Source: Candidatus Omnitrophota bacterium (GTDB lineage Bacteria; Omnitrophota; Gorgyraeia; Zapsychrales; Fredricksoniimonadaceae). Taken from it: 24,524 nt of DNA. Position 1 is the stretch's first letter. Each line of letters opens with the position of its first letter. Under the pieces are notes generated by a model, which did not search any database, was not told where the DNA came from, and was given only the letters and a program-made list of their open reading frames with translations. A program made the position numbers and the translations under genes. This document shows, one piece after another, positions 15,650 through 22,549 of this stretch. The DNA lies in NCBI GenBank assembly GCA_017987425.1, contig JAGNTT010000012.1, forward strand, positions 1 to 24,524, in the 5' to 3' direction.

Positions 15650-16987
15650 TTATGCAAGCACTTCTTTCAATGCCTTAACGTAATCCAAAATCTCCTGCTT
15701 TGTGCGCTTTTCCGTGACGGCCACCAGCAGATATTTTTCCATTCCCGGATAATAACGGCCCAGCGGAAATCCGGCGGCAAATCCTTTTTTGATCATGTCG
15801 CCGACGACAACAGAAGCATCCTTGGGAAGCACGACGGAAAACTCGTTGAATGTCGGCGAACTGCGCTTGACTTCGACACCCTTGATCTTCTCCAGCTCCT
15901 GACGCATAAACTCAGCCTTATCGAGATTCAGCTGCGCCAATTGTTTCAAACCTTCGCGGCCCAGCATCGACATGTAAATCACCGACTGAACGGCACACAA
16001 TGAAACATTGGTGCAAATATTAGACGTCGCTTTTTCACGGCGGATATGCTGCTCGCGGGCCTGCAGTGTATTGACGAACGCGCGGCGGCCCTGCGTATCG
16101 ACCGTCTCCCCGACGATACGGCCAGGCATTTTGCGGATATTTTTCTTGCGGGTGGCCATGAATCCAAGATAGGGTCCGCCGAAATTAAGCGGCAGGCCCA
16201 GCGACTGCCCTTCGCCGGTGACGATATCGGCACCCATGGCGCCGGGAGTTTTCAACAGACCGAGCGAAACCGGATAAACGCTCATCAGCGCAAGCGCGCC
16301 GACGGAATGGATCTTCGCAATGATATCTTCGTGGTCATCGATGACACCAAAGAAGTTTGGGTTCTGAAGGATGACGGCCGCCGTTTTATCGTCGAGATGC
16401 TTGAAGATCGCATCGCGGCTGGCCTGTCCATGCACGACGGGCGTTTCAATGAATTCGTAATGCAAATGGCTCGTATAAGTTTTTAAAATTTTACGGTAAA
16501 TCGGACTGACCCCGCCGTCAATGATGATTTTAGTGCGGTCGGTGATGCGGATCGCCATCATCATCGCCTCATAGAGCGCCGTTCCTCCGTCGTAAAGAGA
16601 AGCATTGGCAACATCCATTTCGGTCAGTGTGCAGATGGAACTTTGAAATTCAAATAATGACTGGAGTGTGCCCTGAGCACATTCGGGCTGATAAGGTGTG
16701 TAAGCCGTATAAAACTCCCCGCGGGAAATAAGGGCATCGACGGCCGACGGAATATAGTGATCGTAATATCCTCCTCCGACGAAAGGAATGAGGTGAATAT
16801 TATTTTTCAACCCGAGTTTGGACACGTGCTTGACGACTTCGTATTCGCAAAGCCCCGGCGGCAGATTGAACGACTTGGGACGAAGTCCGGGCTTAATGTC
16901 GACAAAAAGATCATCGATGGTCTGCACTCCGATGACCTTGAGCATTTCCTGTGTTTCTTCCGGCGTGTTGGCAATATAGGGGTTCAA
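15650..16987 (-). CDS. gcvPA: glycine dehydrogenase (decarboxylating) subunit 1
   Basis: 445 aa, the usual length for the split P-protein's first subunit. The start is TTG at 16987: an in-frame stop lies 15 nt upstream, and the protein begins PYIANTPEETQEML as family members do. Other landmarks are GGGYYDHYIPSAVDAL, FYTAYTPYQPECAQGTLQSL, DVANASLYDGGTALYEA, GEGQSLGLPLNFGGPYLG and the region QAREQHIRREKATSNICTN. It is the catalytic partner of GcvPB in glycine decarboxylation. It lies 24 bp after gcvH. The TTG start with a weak ribosome site (AGAAAG) may lower its translation relative to gcvH. Confidence 0.96.
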   Translation of the reverse strand: MNPYIANTPEETQEMLKVIGVQTIDDLFVDIKPGLRPKSFNLPPGLCEYEVVKHVSKLGLKNNIHLIPFVGGGYYDHYIPSAVDALISRGEFYTAYTPYQPECAQGTLQSLFEFQSSICTLTEMDVANASLYDGGTALYEAMMMAIRITDRTKIIIDGGVSPIYRKILKTYTSHLHYEFIETPVVHGQASRDAIFKHLDDKTAAVILQNPNFFGVIDDHEDIIAKIHSVGALALMSVYPVSLGLLKTPGAMGADIVTGEGQSLGLPLNFGGPYLGFMATRKKNIRKMPGRIVGETVDTQGRRAFVNTLQAREQHIRREKATSNICTNVSLCAVQSVIYMSMLGREGLKQLAQLNLDKAEFMRQELEKIKGVEVKRSSPTFNEFSVVLPKDASVVVGDMIKKGFAAGFPLGRYYPGMEKYLLVAVTEKRTKQEILDYVKALKEVLA

Positions 16988-17011
16988 CGTAAGGACTTTC
17001 TACTTGCGGAA

Positions 17012-17401
17012 TTATTGATCAAGACTTTCAAGATAGTTTTCGTATTCTTCGGCGGTCATCAGATTGGACGTCTCTTCCATGCTGGTGATTTCGATCTTCA
17101 CCATCCAGCCCTTGGTATAACAGTATTTATTGACGACACCGGGATTATCCTCGATCTTATCGTTGACTTCGATAACGCGGCCCGACATCGGAGAAAAGAT
17201 ATCACTGGCGGCCTTGACGGACTCGACGGAGACGAATTCTTCAAACTGTTCGACATCCGCATCCTGCTGAGGAAGCTCAACAAAAGTGATGTCGCCGAGC
17301 GCCGATTGCGCGTAATCTGTAATACCGATAGTGCCGATATTATCCTCGATATTGATCCATTCATGTTCTTTGGTATACAGATAGTGCTCAATGATTTCCA
17401 T
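17012..17401 (-). CDS. gcvH: glycine cleavage system H protein
   Basis: 129 aa. GcvH carries the aminomethyl intermediate on a lipoyl group between P, T and L proteins. The lipoylation site is Lys63 in VESVKAASD, after KEHEWI (11-16) and GIGITDYAQSALG-like sequence around 25-36. The C-terminal part KGWMVKIE and LMTAEEYENYLE is typical. A strong ribosome site (AAGGAG) precedes the ATG. It lies 31 bp after gcvT. Confidence 0.97.
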   Translation of the reverse strand: MEIIEHYLYTKEHEWINIEDNIGTIGITDYAQSALGDITFVELPQQDADVEQFEEFVSVESVKAASDIFSPMSGRVIEVNDKIEDNPGVVNKYCYTKGWMVKIEITSMEETSNLMTAEEYENYLESLDQ

Positions 17402-17432
17402 AGCCTACTCCTTGACTCCTTTTGCTCGACAT

Positions 17433-18530
17433 TTAATTTTTTAATGAGCCCTGCTTGTAAAAAGGCCTCGCACTTACGGCCGCAACATTCCTGCTTTTTT
17501 GATTTCCAAAAATTATTTCTTCCCCCGTCTTGAGCGGCTGTCTCACCAGGCCGATCCCGATGCCGAGTCCAAGCGCCGGAGAAAACGTTCCGCTGGTTAC
17601 CACACCAAGCTCAAACCCGTCGGGCGAATACAGCGTGTGATGCGCCCTCGGTGCGCGGCGGCTCTGGGAGACAAAACACACCGTGCTTCGCTTGAGTCCG
17701 CCTTCTTCACGCTTGAGAAGAGCTTCCTTACCAATAAAATCTTTAGAGAGATCGACGAATTTCTTTAATCCGGCATCCAGAGGCGAGATTGTCTCATCAA
17801 GTTCGTGCCCGTAAAGCGGATAACACATTTCGATTCTCAACACATCACGAACTCCCAAGCCAGTGGGTTTTACATTATCATTTTTGAGAATTTCTTTCCA
17901 TAATTCTTTTGCTTTTGTCCACGGATAATAAATTTCGTAACCCAACTCTCCCGTATATCCAGTGCGGCTGATGATGACCTTTTCACCGAGCAGATCGAAT
18001 TCATCGAATGAGTAATACTCAAGCCGCTCCACGTCGGGAACGAGCTGGCGGAGAACATTACGCGACAGCGGCCCCTGCAGATCCAGCTTGGCGGTCTGCA
18101 TGGAAATATCCTGAAATTTGGCCGACCCTGTCAGATTGGCAAGAAAATGGCGGCGGTCCTTGTCGATATTGGCCGCATTGACGACGATCATCCATTTGAT
18201 ATCGGAAATTTTGTAGACGATGAGATCATCAATCGTGCCGCCGTGAGGATTGAGCGTCGTGCCGTATCTGCACGTTTTAACCGGCATGTCCTTGAGCGTC
18301 TGCGTGACGATGCGGTCGAGACCGCTGGTCTCCAGGTCCCCTTCCAAAAGGAATTCACCCATGTGAGAGCAGTCAAAGATTGAAACGGTCTTGCGGTTGT
18401 AATCGAATTCCTGAAGTATTCCTTCATACTGGACCGGCATGTTCCAGCCGGCGAATTCAACCATTTTTCCGCCTAGAGCAACGTGTTCCTGTTCGAGTGG
18501 AGTATTTTTTATAGCAGCATCCGTCGACAT
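17433..18530 (-). CDS. gcvT: glycine cleavage system T protein (aminomethyltransferase)
   Basis: 365 aa from ATG 18530. This start has AAGGA 5-9 nt upstream and gives the normal family length; the frame is open to 18599 but that part falls in the structured leader. Landmarks are GGKMVEFAGWNMPVQY, FDCSHMGEFLLEG, ISRTGYTGELGYEIYYP, LGVRDVLRIEMCYPLYGHEL and the C-terminal VVTSGTFSPALGLGIG. The enzyme transfers the methylene group from GcvH-bound aminomethyl to tetrahydrofolate and releases ammonia. It is the first gene of the operon gcvT-gcvH-gcvPA-gcvPB-lplA. Confidence 0.97.
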   Translation of the reverse strand: MSTDAAIKNTPLEQEHVALGGKMVEFAGWNMPVQYEGILQEFDYNRKTVSIFDCSHMGEFLLEGDLETSGLDRIVTQTLKDMPVKTCRYGTTLNPHGGTIDDLIVYKISDIKWMIVVNAANIDKDRRHFLANLTGSAKFQDISMQTAKLDLQGPLSRNVLRQLVPDVERLEYYSFDEFDLLGEKVIISRTGYTGELGYEIYYPWTKAKELWKEILKNDNVKPTGLGVRDVLRIEMCYPLYGHELDETISPLDAGLKKFVDLSKDFIGKEALLKREEGGLKRSTVCFVSQSRRAPRAHHTLYSPDGFELGVVTSGTFSPALGLGIGIGLVRQPLKTGEEIIFGNQKSRNVAAVSARPFYKQGSLKN

Positions 18531-18623
18531 GATTTCCTTAATTAAGGGTTCCCTCACGCGTAGCACTTGTTCGGGAAGAACCTTCAGACAGTGAAACAAA
18601 AAGCTCCCCGAGGGTTCAAAAGC
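18531..18623 (-). promoter_or_regulatory. structured 5' leader of the gcv operon
   Basis: Between the predicted start of transcription and gcvT the RNA can pair CCCTC (18614-18610) with GAGGG (18555-18551). It can also pair UCGGGGA (18611-18605) with UUCCCGA (18577-18571), the two sharing one edge, and CACU (18593-18590) with AGUG (18567-18564), which would make a pseudoknot. It lacks the paired glycine-riboswitch cores. No riboswitch class that I recognise fits. Confidence 0.45.
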
Positions 18624-18629
18624 ATGCCT

Positions 18630-18658
18630 ATCTTATCCAAATAGTTTTTTAATGTAAA
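18630..18658 (-). promoter_or_regulatory. candidate sigma-70 promoter of the gcv operon
   Basis: On the minus strand TTTACA (18658-18653, 5 of 6 consensus) and TAAGAT (18635-18630, 4 of 6) are separated by 17 nt. The expected transcript start is near 18623. Confidence 0.6.
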
Positions 18659-18757
18659 GTTTAAATTCAAAAGAGTTTTCGAAGAAATTATCTCTTTGCA
18701 ACTAGAACAAAAAATGGTAAAAAGAATGGCCTTAAGCAGCCATACAATGATCTTTCT

Positions 18758-18850
18758 TGAAATTTGAACTTAATGTGTTGCGCCTGCCACTAAAAGCAGC
18801 ATTACACTTGATCGTGTTGTAATTTGAAAATGATATTTGGTGCGCCTGCC
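18758..18850 (+). repeat. degenerate direct repeat next to tRNA-Arg
   Basis: Two imperfect copies share an AATTTGA word, an AT-rich stretch and GCGCCTGCC (18780-18788 and 18842-18850), about 62 bp apart. GCGCCTG is also the first seven bases of the tRNA at 18923, where it again follows an AT-rich stretch. The region 18660-18920 has no gene that I can support. Confidence 0.5.
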
Positions 18851-18899
18851 CTGATTGCACTAATAAATCTTTAAAGAAATCAGGACAGTCGCATTTTTT
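18846..18899 (+). terminator. hairpin followed by T-run, possible terminator
   Basis: CTGcCCTGATT (18846-18856) pairs with AATCAGGaCAG (18878-18888) with one mismatch; the loop is 21 nt. A run of six T (18894-18899) follows five bases later. The long loop and the spacing make it a weak terminator. It would end a plus-strand transcript from the gene-free stretch before the tRNA. Confidence 0.35.
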
Positions 18900-18922
18900 C
18901 TGGAATCAAAACCATTGTAAAT

Positions 18923-18996
18923 GCGCCTGTAGCTCAATTGGATAGAGCATCTGCCTTCGGAGCAGAGGGTCGGGGGTTCGACTCCCTCCAGGCGCG
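18923..18996 (+). tRNA. tRNA-Arg, anticodon UCG
   Basis: 74 nt with a full cloverleaf: acceptor GCGCCTG/CAGGCGC, D stem GCTC/GAGC, anticodon stem TCTGC/GCAGA with loop CTTCGGA (anticodon TCG, reading CGA) and T arm GGGGG-TTCGACT-CCCTC with one G-U pair. The discriminator base is G. CCA is not encoded and must be added after transcription. Confidence 0.97.
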
Positions 18997-19107
18997 TTTT
19001 TCCTTTGCCTTTTATTAGAAATGACCGCGACTGTCCTGACTACTTCAATACTCTCATTAAAACTGTCAAGACAGGCGCGTCAAAAAAAGCTTATCAAAGG
19101 AGACAAC

Positions 19108-19632
19108 ATGATCCGAACCTGCCTGCTGGCTTTTACACTTCTTTTCATTTCTTCCATTAATAGTATCGCCTCCAACGGCCCTGCCGAAGAACTGCTCAGA
19201 CAGGAAGCCACCAAACTGCTGGACCAAAACCTCTGGGGAGACTACGACATCGAGAAAATTGTTGTCTCATCGGTTGAAGAAGTGAGCATTCATAACCGGG
19301 ACTATCCCCTGTTTAAAGCCGTGATCAGCTTTTCAACCAAAAGAAACGAGAACAGATCCAAAAACATGACCTGGGACGGACGGACAACCCTTCTGAACCA
19401 GAACCTTTACGACGATTCCGACCTGTGTTCCAGGGTCAATCATCTGTTTCTGCATTGCGGCGTCGAGACTGGCCATATATTTGAAGGGGATCTGGAACTT
19501 TTGCTGGTCCAAACAGGCGATAATTGGCAGGTGCTTAATCCCAACTGGCGCAGAAAAACCACCTATCCTCTAGAAGGCTATCTGCTGATGGATGGCAAAA
19601 ACAAAGAAGACTACGTACTCTTTTCTGAATAG
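19108..19632 (+). CDS. exported protein of unknown function
   Basis: 174 aa from ATG 19108, chosen because AAGGAGA lies 7-13 nt upstream and a signal peptide begins there (cleavage near SIAS-N, residue 22). The frame is open to 19021 without a ribosome site. The mature part is mixed alpha/beta: an initial amphipathic helix, then strands with IVVSSVEEV, LFKAVISFST and DLELLLVQTGDNWQVLNP. Two cysteines (SDLCSR and FLHCGVE, ten residues apart) could form a disulfide. The overall shape resembles small periplasmic domains that end in a strand with NWQVLNP, but I do not recognise a family. It is a stand-alone plus-strand gene between the tRNA and a convergent CheY-like gene, 5 bp from it. Confidence 0.75.
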   Translation: MIRTCLLAFTLLFISSINSIASNGPAEELLRQEATKLLDQNLWGDYDIEKIVVSSVEEVSIHNRDYPLFKAVISFSTKRNENRSKNMTWDGRTTLLNQNLYDDSDLCSRVNHLFLHCGVETGHIFEGDLELLLVQTGDNWQVLNPNWRRKTTYPLEGYLLMDGKNKEDYVLFSE

Positions 19633-19637
19633 TTTTT

Positions 19638-19991
19638 TCATGATAAACAGGCGTTGATTTTTTCTTCCAGCGTCTTCATGTTGACAGGCTTCACCAGATA
19701 GCCGCGCACGCCTTCCATATAAAATACATCCTGCATGGTTTCATTAGCCGTAAGCATAATCACAGGGGTCTTCCCTTGCGGCGTGCCCTGCAGTTCGTTC
19801 ATGAATTCATAACCGTTCATGGTGGGCATATGAAAATCGAGGATGATAAGATCCGGCTTTTCGGCTTCCACAACCTTAAGCGCTTCACGGCCGTCCTTCG
19901 CCAGACTGACCTCGAAACCTTTGTCCCGCAGGCCGAACTGAAGCAGAGTGGTATTTAATCGGTCGTCGTCAACTATGAGTATTTTCTTCAT
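19638..19991 (-). CDS. CheY-like single-domain response regulator
   Basis: 117 aa from ATG 19991, where AAGGA precedes the start and the canonical MKKILIVDDD begins; the longer open frame to 20081 is not supported. It is a receiver domain only: acidic pocket Asp8-Asp10, phosphoacceptor Asp52 in LIILDFHMP, a Thr in IMLTANE and the conserved Lys in GYLVKPVN. No output domain is present, so it acts by protein-protein contact or is a phosphorelay intermediate. No histidine kinase gene is in the window. It is divergent from the two-TM protein gene, with which it shares a 92-bp intergenic region. Confidence 0.93.
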   Translation of the reverse strand: MKKILIVDDDRLNTTLLQFGLRDKGFEVSLAKDGREALKVVEAEKPDLIILDFHMPTMNGYEFMNELQGTPQGKTPVIMLTANETMQDVFYMEGVRGYLVKPVNMKTLEEKINACLS

Positions 19992-20034
19992 AAATTCCTT
20001 TATCAAGCAGAGGATTCTTTTAAAACAATATGTG

Positions 20035-20062
20035 TTGCGGGGGTAACAAATATGTGTAGAAT
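20035..20062 (+). promoter_or_regulatory. candidate promoter of the two-TM protein gene
   Basis: TTGCGG (20035-20040) and TAGAAT (20057-20062, 5 of 6 of the -10 consensus) are separated by 16 nt, 21 nt before the ATG of the downstream gene. The -35 is weak (3 of 6). Confidence 0.4.
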
Positions 20063-20083
20063 GTTGGACATAAGGAGACAATT

Positions 20084-20443
20084 ATGAGCTTCGGCGATAT
20101 CATGAATAAAATACGTCAGTGGGACAATCGTTCCGCTCAGTGGATGATGAAACATTTTTATATGCTTTTCTTCGAATTCATCCTCGTCGGAGTTTTCGTG
20201 TTTTTCTTCATGAACTCCTTCAAGGTGATTGACGCCAGTGATCACATCTCCAAATATGATGCCATCGGCAGCCTCGTACTCGCACAGACCACCAACACTT
20301 CACTCATCGTTATTCTTCTGCTGTTCAATTCCTTCTGGATGCTTTATATCTTCAACAGCATCTTAAGACTGCGCGGCGTACTCAGAAACATCGAGTACCA
20401 GCTCACCAAACGTGCCGACCGCAGCAAACGCGAAGATAATTAA
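20084..20443 (+). CDS. two-TM small membrane protein, unknown function
   Basis: 119 aa. A strong ribosome site (AAGGAGA) precedes the ATG. Two hydrophobic segments are visible, about 26-46 (FYMLFFEFILVGVFVFFFM) and 72-92 (TSLIVILLLFNSFWMLYIF), joined by a polar, probably periplasmic loop. The charged N- and C-termini are then cytoplasmic, and the last 25 residues are rich in Arg/Lys. I do not recognise the family. Its TAA overlaps the stop codon of ftsA on the other strand, and its start is divergent from the CheY-like gene. A role near division or signalling would be guilt by association only. Confidence 0.75.
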   Translation: MSFGDIMNKIRQWDNRSAQWMMKHFYMLFFEFILVGVFVFFFMNSFKVIDASDHISKYDAIGSLVLAQTTNTSLIVILLLFNSFWMLYIFNSILRLRGVLRNIEYQLTKRADRSKREDN

Positions 20444-21666
20444 AAATATTCCTGATAAAGTTCTTTAAACGAATTGGTAAGACGTGTTGTCCAATTTTTG
20501 GGCGCTTGTGCTGCGATCGCGCTGTTGATGGCATCAATGGAACTCATTTGGGCAAGACCGATGACACCGGCATAGAGGGCTGAATTATTCAAGCCTTTGG
20601 TCGGAACACCGCTCGTCACCCGCAGGTTTGTGGCCTCTTCGATCCGTTCGATCAAACCCGGCAAAAGCGAACCGCCTCCCACCATGACAACGCCGGCATT
20701 GAGGTGATGATAATTCGGAGAATCCTTGATGACTTTCTGAACCATGTCGACAAACTTGTCGATCTCGGGACCGATGGCTTTGGAAATCCCGATTCTTTTG
20801 ATCGGCATATAACCCGTCTCGCGTTTGACTAAAATCTCTTCTTCGCTTTCAGATGTTTTGTGCGCCACCGCGTGAGACTTCTTGATGTCTTCCGCCAGAT
20901 CAAGAACCAGGCTCAGCTGCCCGGCGATACTCTGGGTAACATTGACGCCTCCCCAGGGAATAAGCTCGATCTGCTGCAAAAGCCCATCCTTGTAAAAGAG
21001 CACCGCCGTCGAGGTCGAACCCACATCTATAAAGGCAATGCCGTCTTTTCTTGATTTCTGATCGAGCGCCACCTGGGACGCCGCATAACTGCTGAAATAA
21101 ATCTGCCCCAGCTCAAATCCAGCCTGATTGACGGCCTTGGCAATGTTGCGCATGCGTGTTAAATTCGTGATGACGAGAAGAAAACTTCCGGAAAGTTTGC
21201 GTCCGTAAAGACCGGCGGGATTGATCGCGGTATTAACATCATCCACCTTAAAACATTTTGCGAAATCGTGAATGATCTCTTCTTCCAGATGAACCCCGAG
21301 AAGCCGCGCCTGCTGCTTGACCTTCTTGACGTCCTGGGCATTGATCACTTTGTTGCCGTGATCGACCAAGGGTATGACCGCTCCGCTTTCACGGACAGTC
21401 ACCAAATCTCCTCCCATGCCGATATTGAGCGTCTTTACCCTGAACCCTGTTTTGTTGACAAGACCGCTGACAGCGCGCTGAATGCAGTCGGAAAGCTCAT
21501 TGAGATCACTCACCGCGGCGCCTTTCAACCCGACCGTCTTCACCTCATGCACGCCCAAAAGCTCCAGATTCTCGGAATCCTTTGTACGAACCAAACTCGC
21601 CTTCATCGTCTGCACGCCCAGATCAAGACCGTACGACAATTTCTCGCCTTTGAATGTTTGCAGCAT
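20440..21666 (-). CDS. ftsA: cell division protein FtsA
   Basis: 408 aa, close to the family norm of about 420. It is an actin-fold ATPase: GLDLGVQTMKASL at the N-terminus (phosphate 1), an inserted SHS2-type subdomain (about 85-165), FIDVGSTSTAVLFYKDG (phosphate 2), IPWGGVNVTQSIA and VVMVGGGSLLPGL (adenosine). The C-terminal TRLTNSFKELYQEYF is an amphipathic membrane-targeting helix as in FtsA. FtsA tethers FtsZ to the membrane and recruits the divisome. A ribosome site (CGGAGA) precedes the ATG. The next gene is not ftsZ; it is the convergent two-TM gene. PilM is also actin-like, but the terminal helix and the ftsQ neighbour favour FtsA. Confidence 0.92.
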   Translation of the reverse strand: MLQTFKGEKLSYGLDLGVQTMKASLVRTKDSENLELLGVHEVKTVGLKGAAVSDLNELSDCIQRAVSGLVNKTGFRVKTLNIGMGGDLVTVRESGAVIPLVDHGNKVINAQDVKKVKQQARLLGVHLEEEIIHDFAKCFKVDDVNTAINPAGLYGRKLSGSFLLVITNLTRMRNIAKAVNQAGFELGQIYFSSYAASQVALDQKSRKDGIAFIDVGSTSTAVLFYKDGLLQQIELIPWGGVNVTQSIAGQLSLVLDLAEDIKKSHAVAHKTSESEEEILVKRETGYMPIKRIGISKAIGPEIDKFVDMVQKVIKDSPNYHHLNAGVVMVGGGSLLPGLIERIEEATNLRVTSGVPTKGLNNSALYAGVIGLAQMSSIDAINSAIAAQAPKNWTTRLTNSFKELYQEYF

Positions 21667-21705
21667 CGTTTTATCTCCGTTGATGACCCGCGTTATTTCT
21701 GACCT

Positions 21706-21740
21706 GTCGGGATTATAAACTACCTTACCCGACTGGTCAT
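21706..21740 (-). promoter_or_regulatory. candidate ftsA promoter with inverted repeat
   Basis: On the minus strand ATGACC (21740-21735, 4 of 6) and a perfect TATAAT (21717-21712) are 17 nt apart. A perfect inverted repeat GTCGGG (21733-21728) / CCCGAC (21711-21706) flanks the -10 box and could be an operator or an RNA-independent coincidence. The ftsQ-ftsA gap of 127 bp has no other feature. Confidence 0.5.
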
Positions 21741-21793
21741 CCTGAAAGACCTGAGCCCTCAGTTAATGCATTCAAAAAATACCCTTGAATAAA

Positions 21794-22549
21794 TTATTTC
21801 CTTCCGACAACCGGCTCTTTGAATCTTAAATCGATGTACTTGACTTCGCGAAAATCCAGCTTCTTCTGAGAAATCAAGAAGACCAGCGTTTCCAGCTTTT
21901 GAGCAACATCATCCTTGTCCAGAATGATCTGAAGCATCGGACCGATATTGAAACTGATCTTCGATAAATTGTCCACATCCAGCCCGGACAACGGATATTT
22001 CGCAAGTCCGTTGTTGTTATAGAATGCCTCGATGACATCGATCGCCGCAATAATCTCCGGCGTCGCCAGCCTCGCTCCGAGCACAACCTTACGTTTTTCA
22101 AGGTGAGAATTGATGATTAGCGGTAATTTCGGAGAAGCTTTGGGATCGATAAAGATGACGACCCCCTCCTGATCGATCGTCAGATAATTCTCTTTGACCA
22201 GCACCTGGGCAAAAGGATCCCGGCGTTTGGCATTGATGCGGATCGTATCAGGAAACCGGCGCTCGACGCTTAAATCATAAATCTGCGGAAAGAGAGCCCT
22301 TATTTCCCGGTGAAGCTTCCTTAGATCGACATTGAGAATATTCTGTCCGCGCAGCCGTTCAAGAATCTTTGACTCGAGAAACTGCACGTCTTTATCGGCG
22401 GAGACGTGCTGTATTCTGAAGATCGGCGCGTTGTGTAAAAAATGATTCATTCCAGAGAACATCCAGCAGATGATCAAAAGAATAAACAGAACAATGATCA
22501 CGTTACGGATCAAAATTGTCGGAATATCGATTTTACTTTTTCTTGCCAT
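21794..22549 (-). CDS. ftsQ: cell division protein FtsQ/DivIB
   Basis: 251 aa. A short basic N-terminus is followed by one membrane segment (about 13-33), a POTRA domain (about 43-112, with FRIQHVSADKDVQFLE and LRGQNILNVDLRKLHREI) and the FtsQ beta domain with LTIDQEGVVIFID and the C-terminal EVKYIDLRFKEPVVGRK, which is typical for family members. FtsQ bridges the early and late divisome in the periplasm. Its ATG overlaps the last 17 bp of ddl. Start context is weak, which fits translational coupling. Confidence 0.9.
   Translation of the reverse strand: MARKSKIDIPTILIRNVIIVLFILLIICWMFSGMNHFLHNAPIFRIQHVSADKDVQFLESKILERLRGQNILNVDLRKLHREIRALFPQIYDLSVERRFPDTIRINAKRRDPFAQVLVKENYLTIDQEGVVIFIDPKASPKLPLIINSHLEKRKVVLGARLATPEIIAAIDVIEAFYNNNGLAKYPLSGLDVDNLSKISFNIGPMLQIILDKDDVAQKLETLVFLISQKKLDFREVKYIDLRFKEPVVGRK

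Noticed and set aside
16757..17533. 258-aa plus-strand ORF
   Set aside because: It is antisense to gcvPA, gcvH and the end of gcvT, which are certain genes.
18531..18660. Glycine riboswitch before gcvT
   Set aside because: I looked for the tandem or single aptamer core on the gcv strand and did not see it; only an unassigned structured leader remains.
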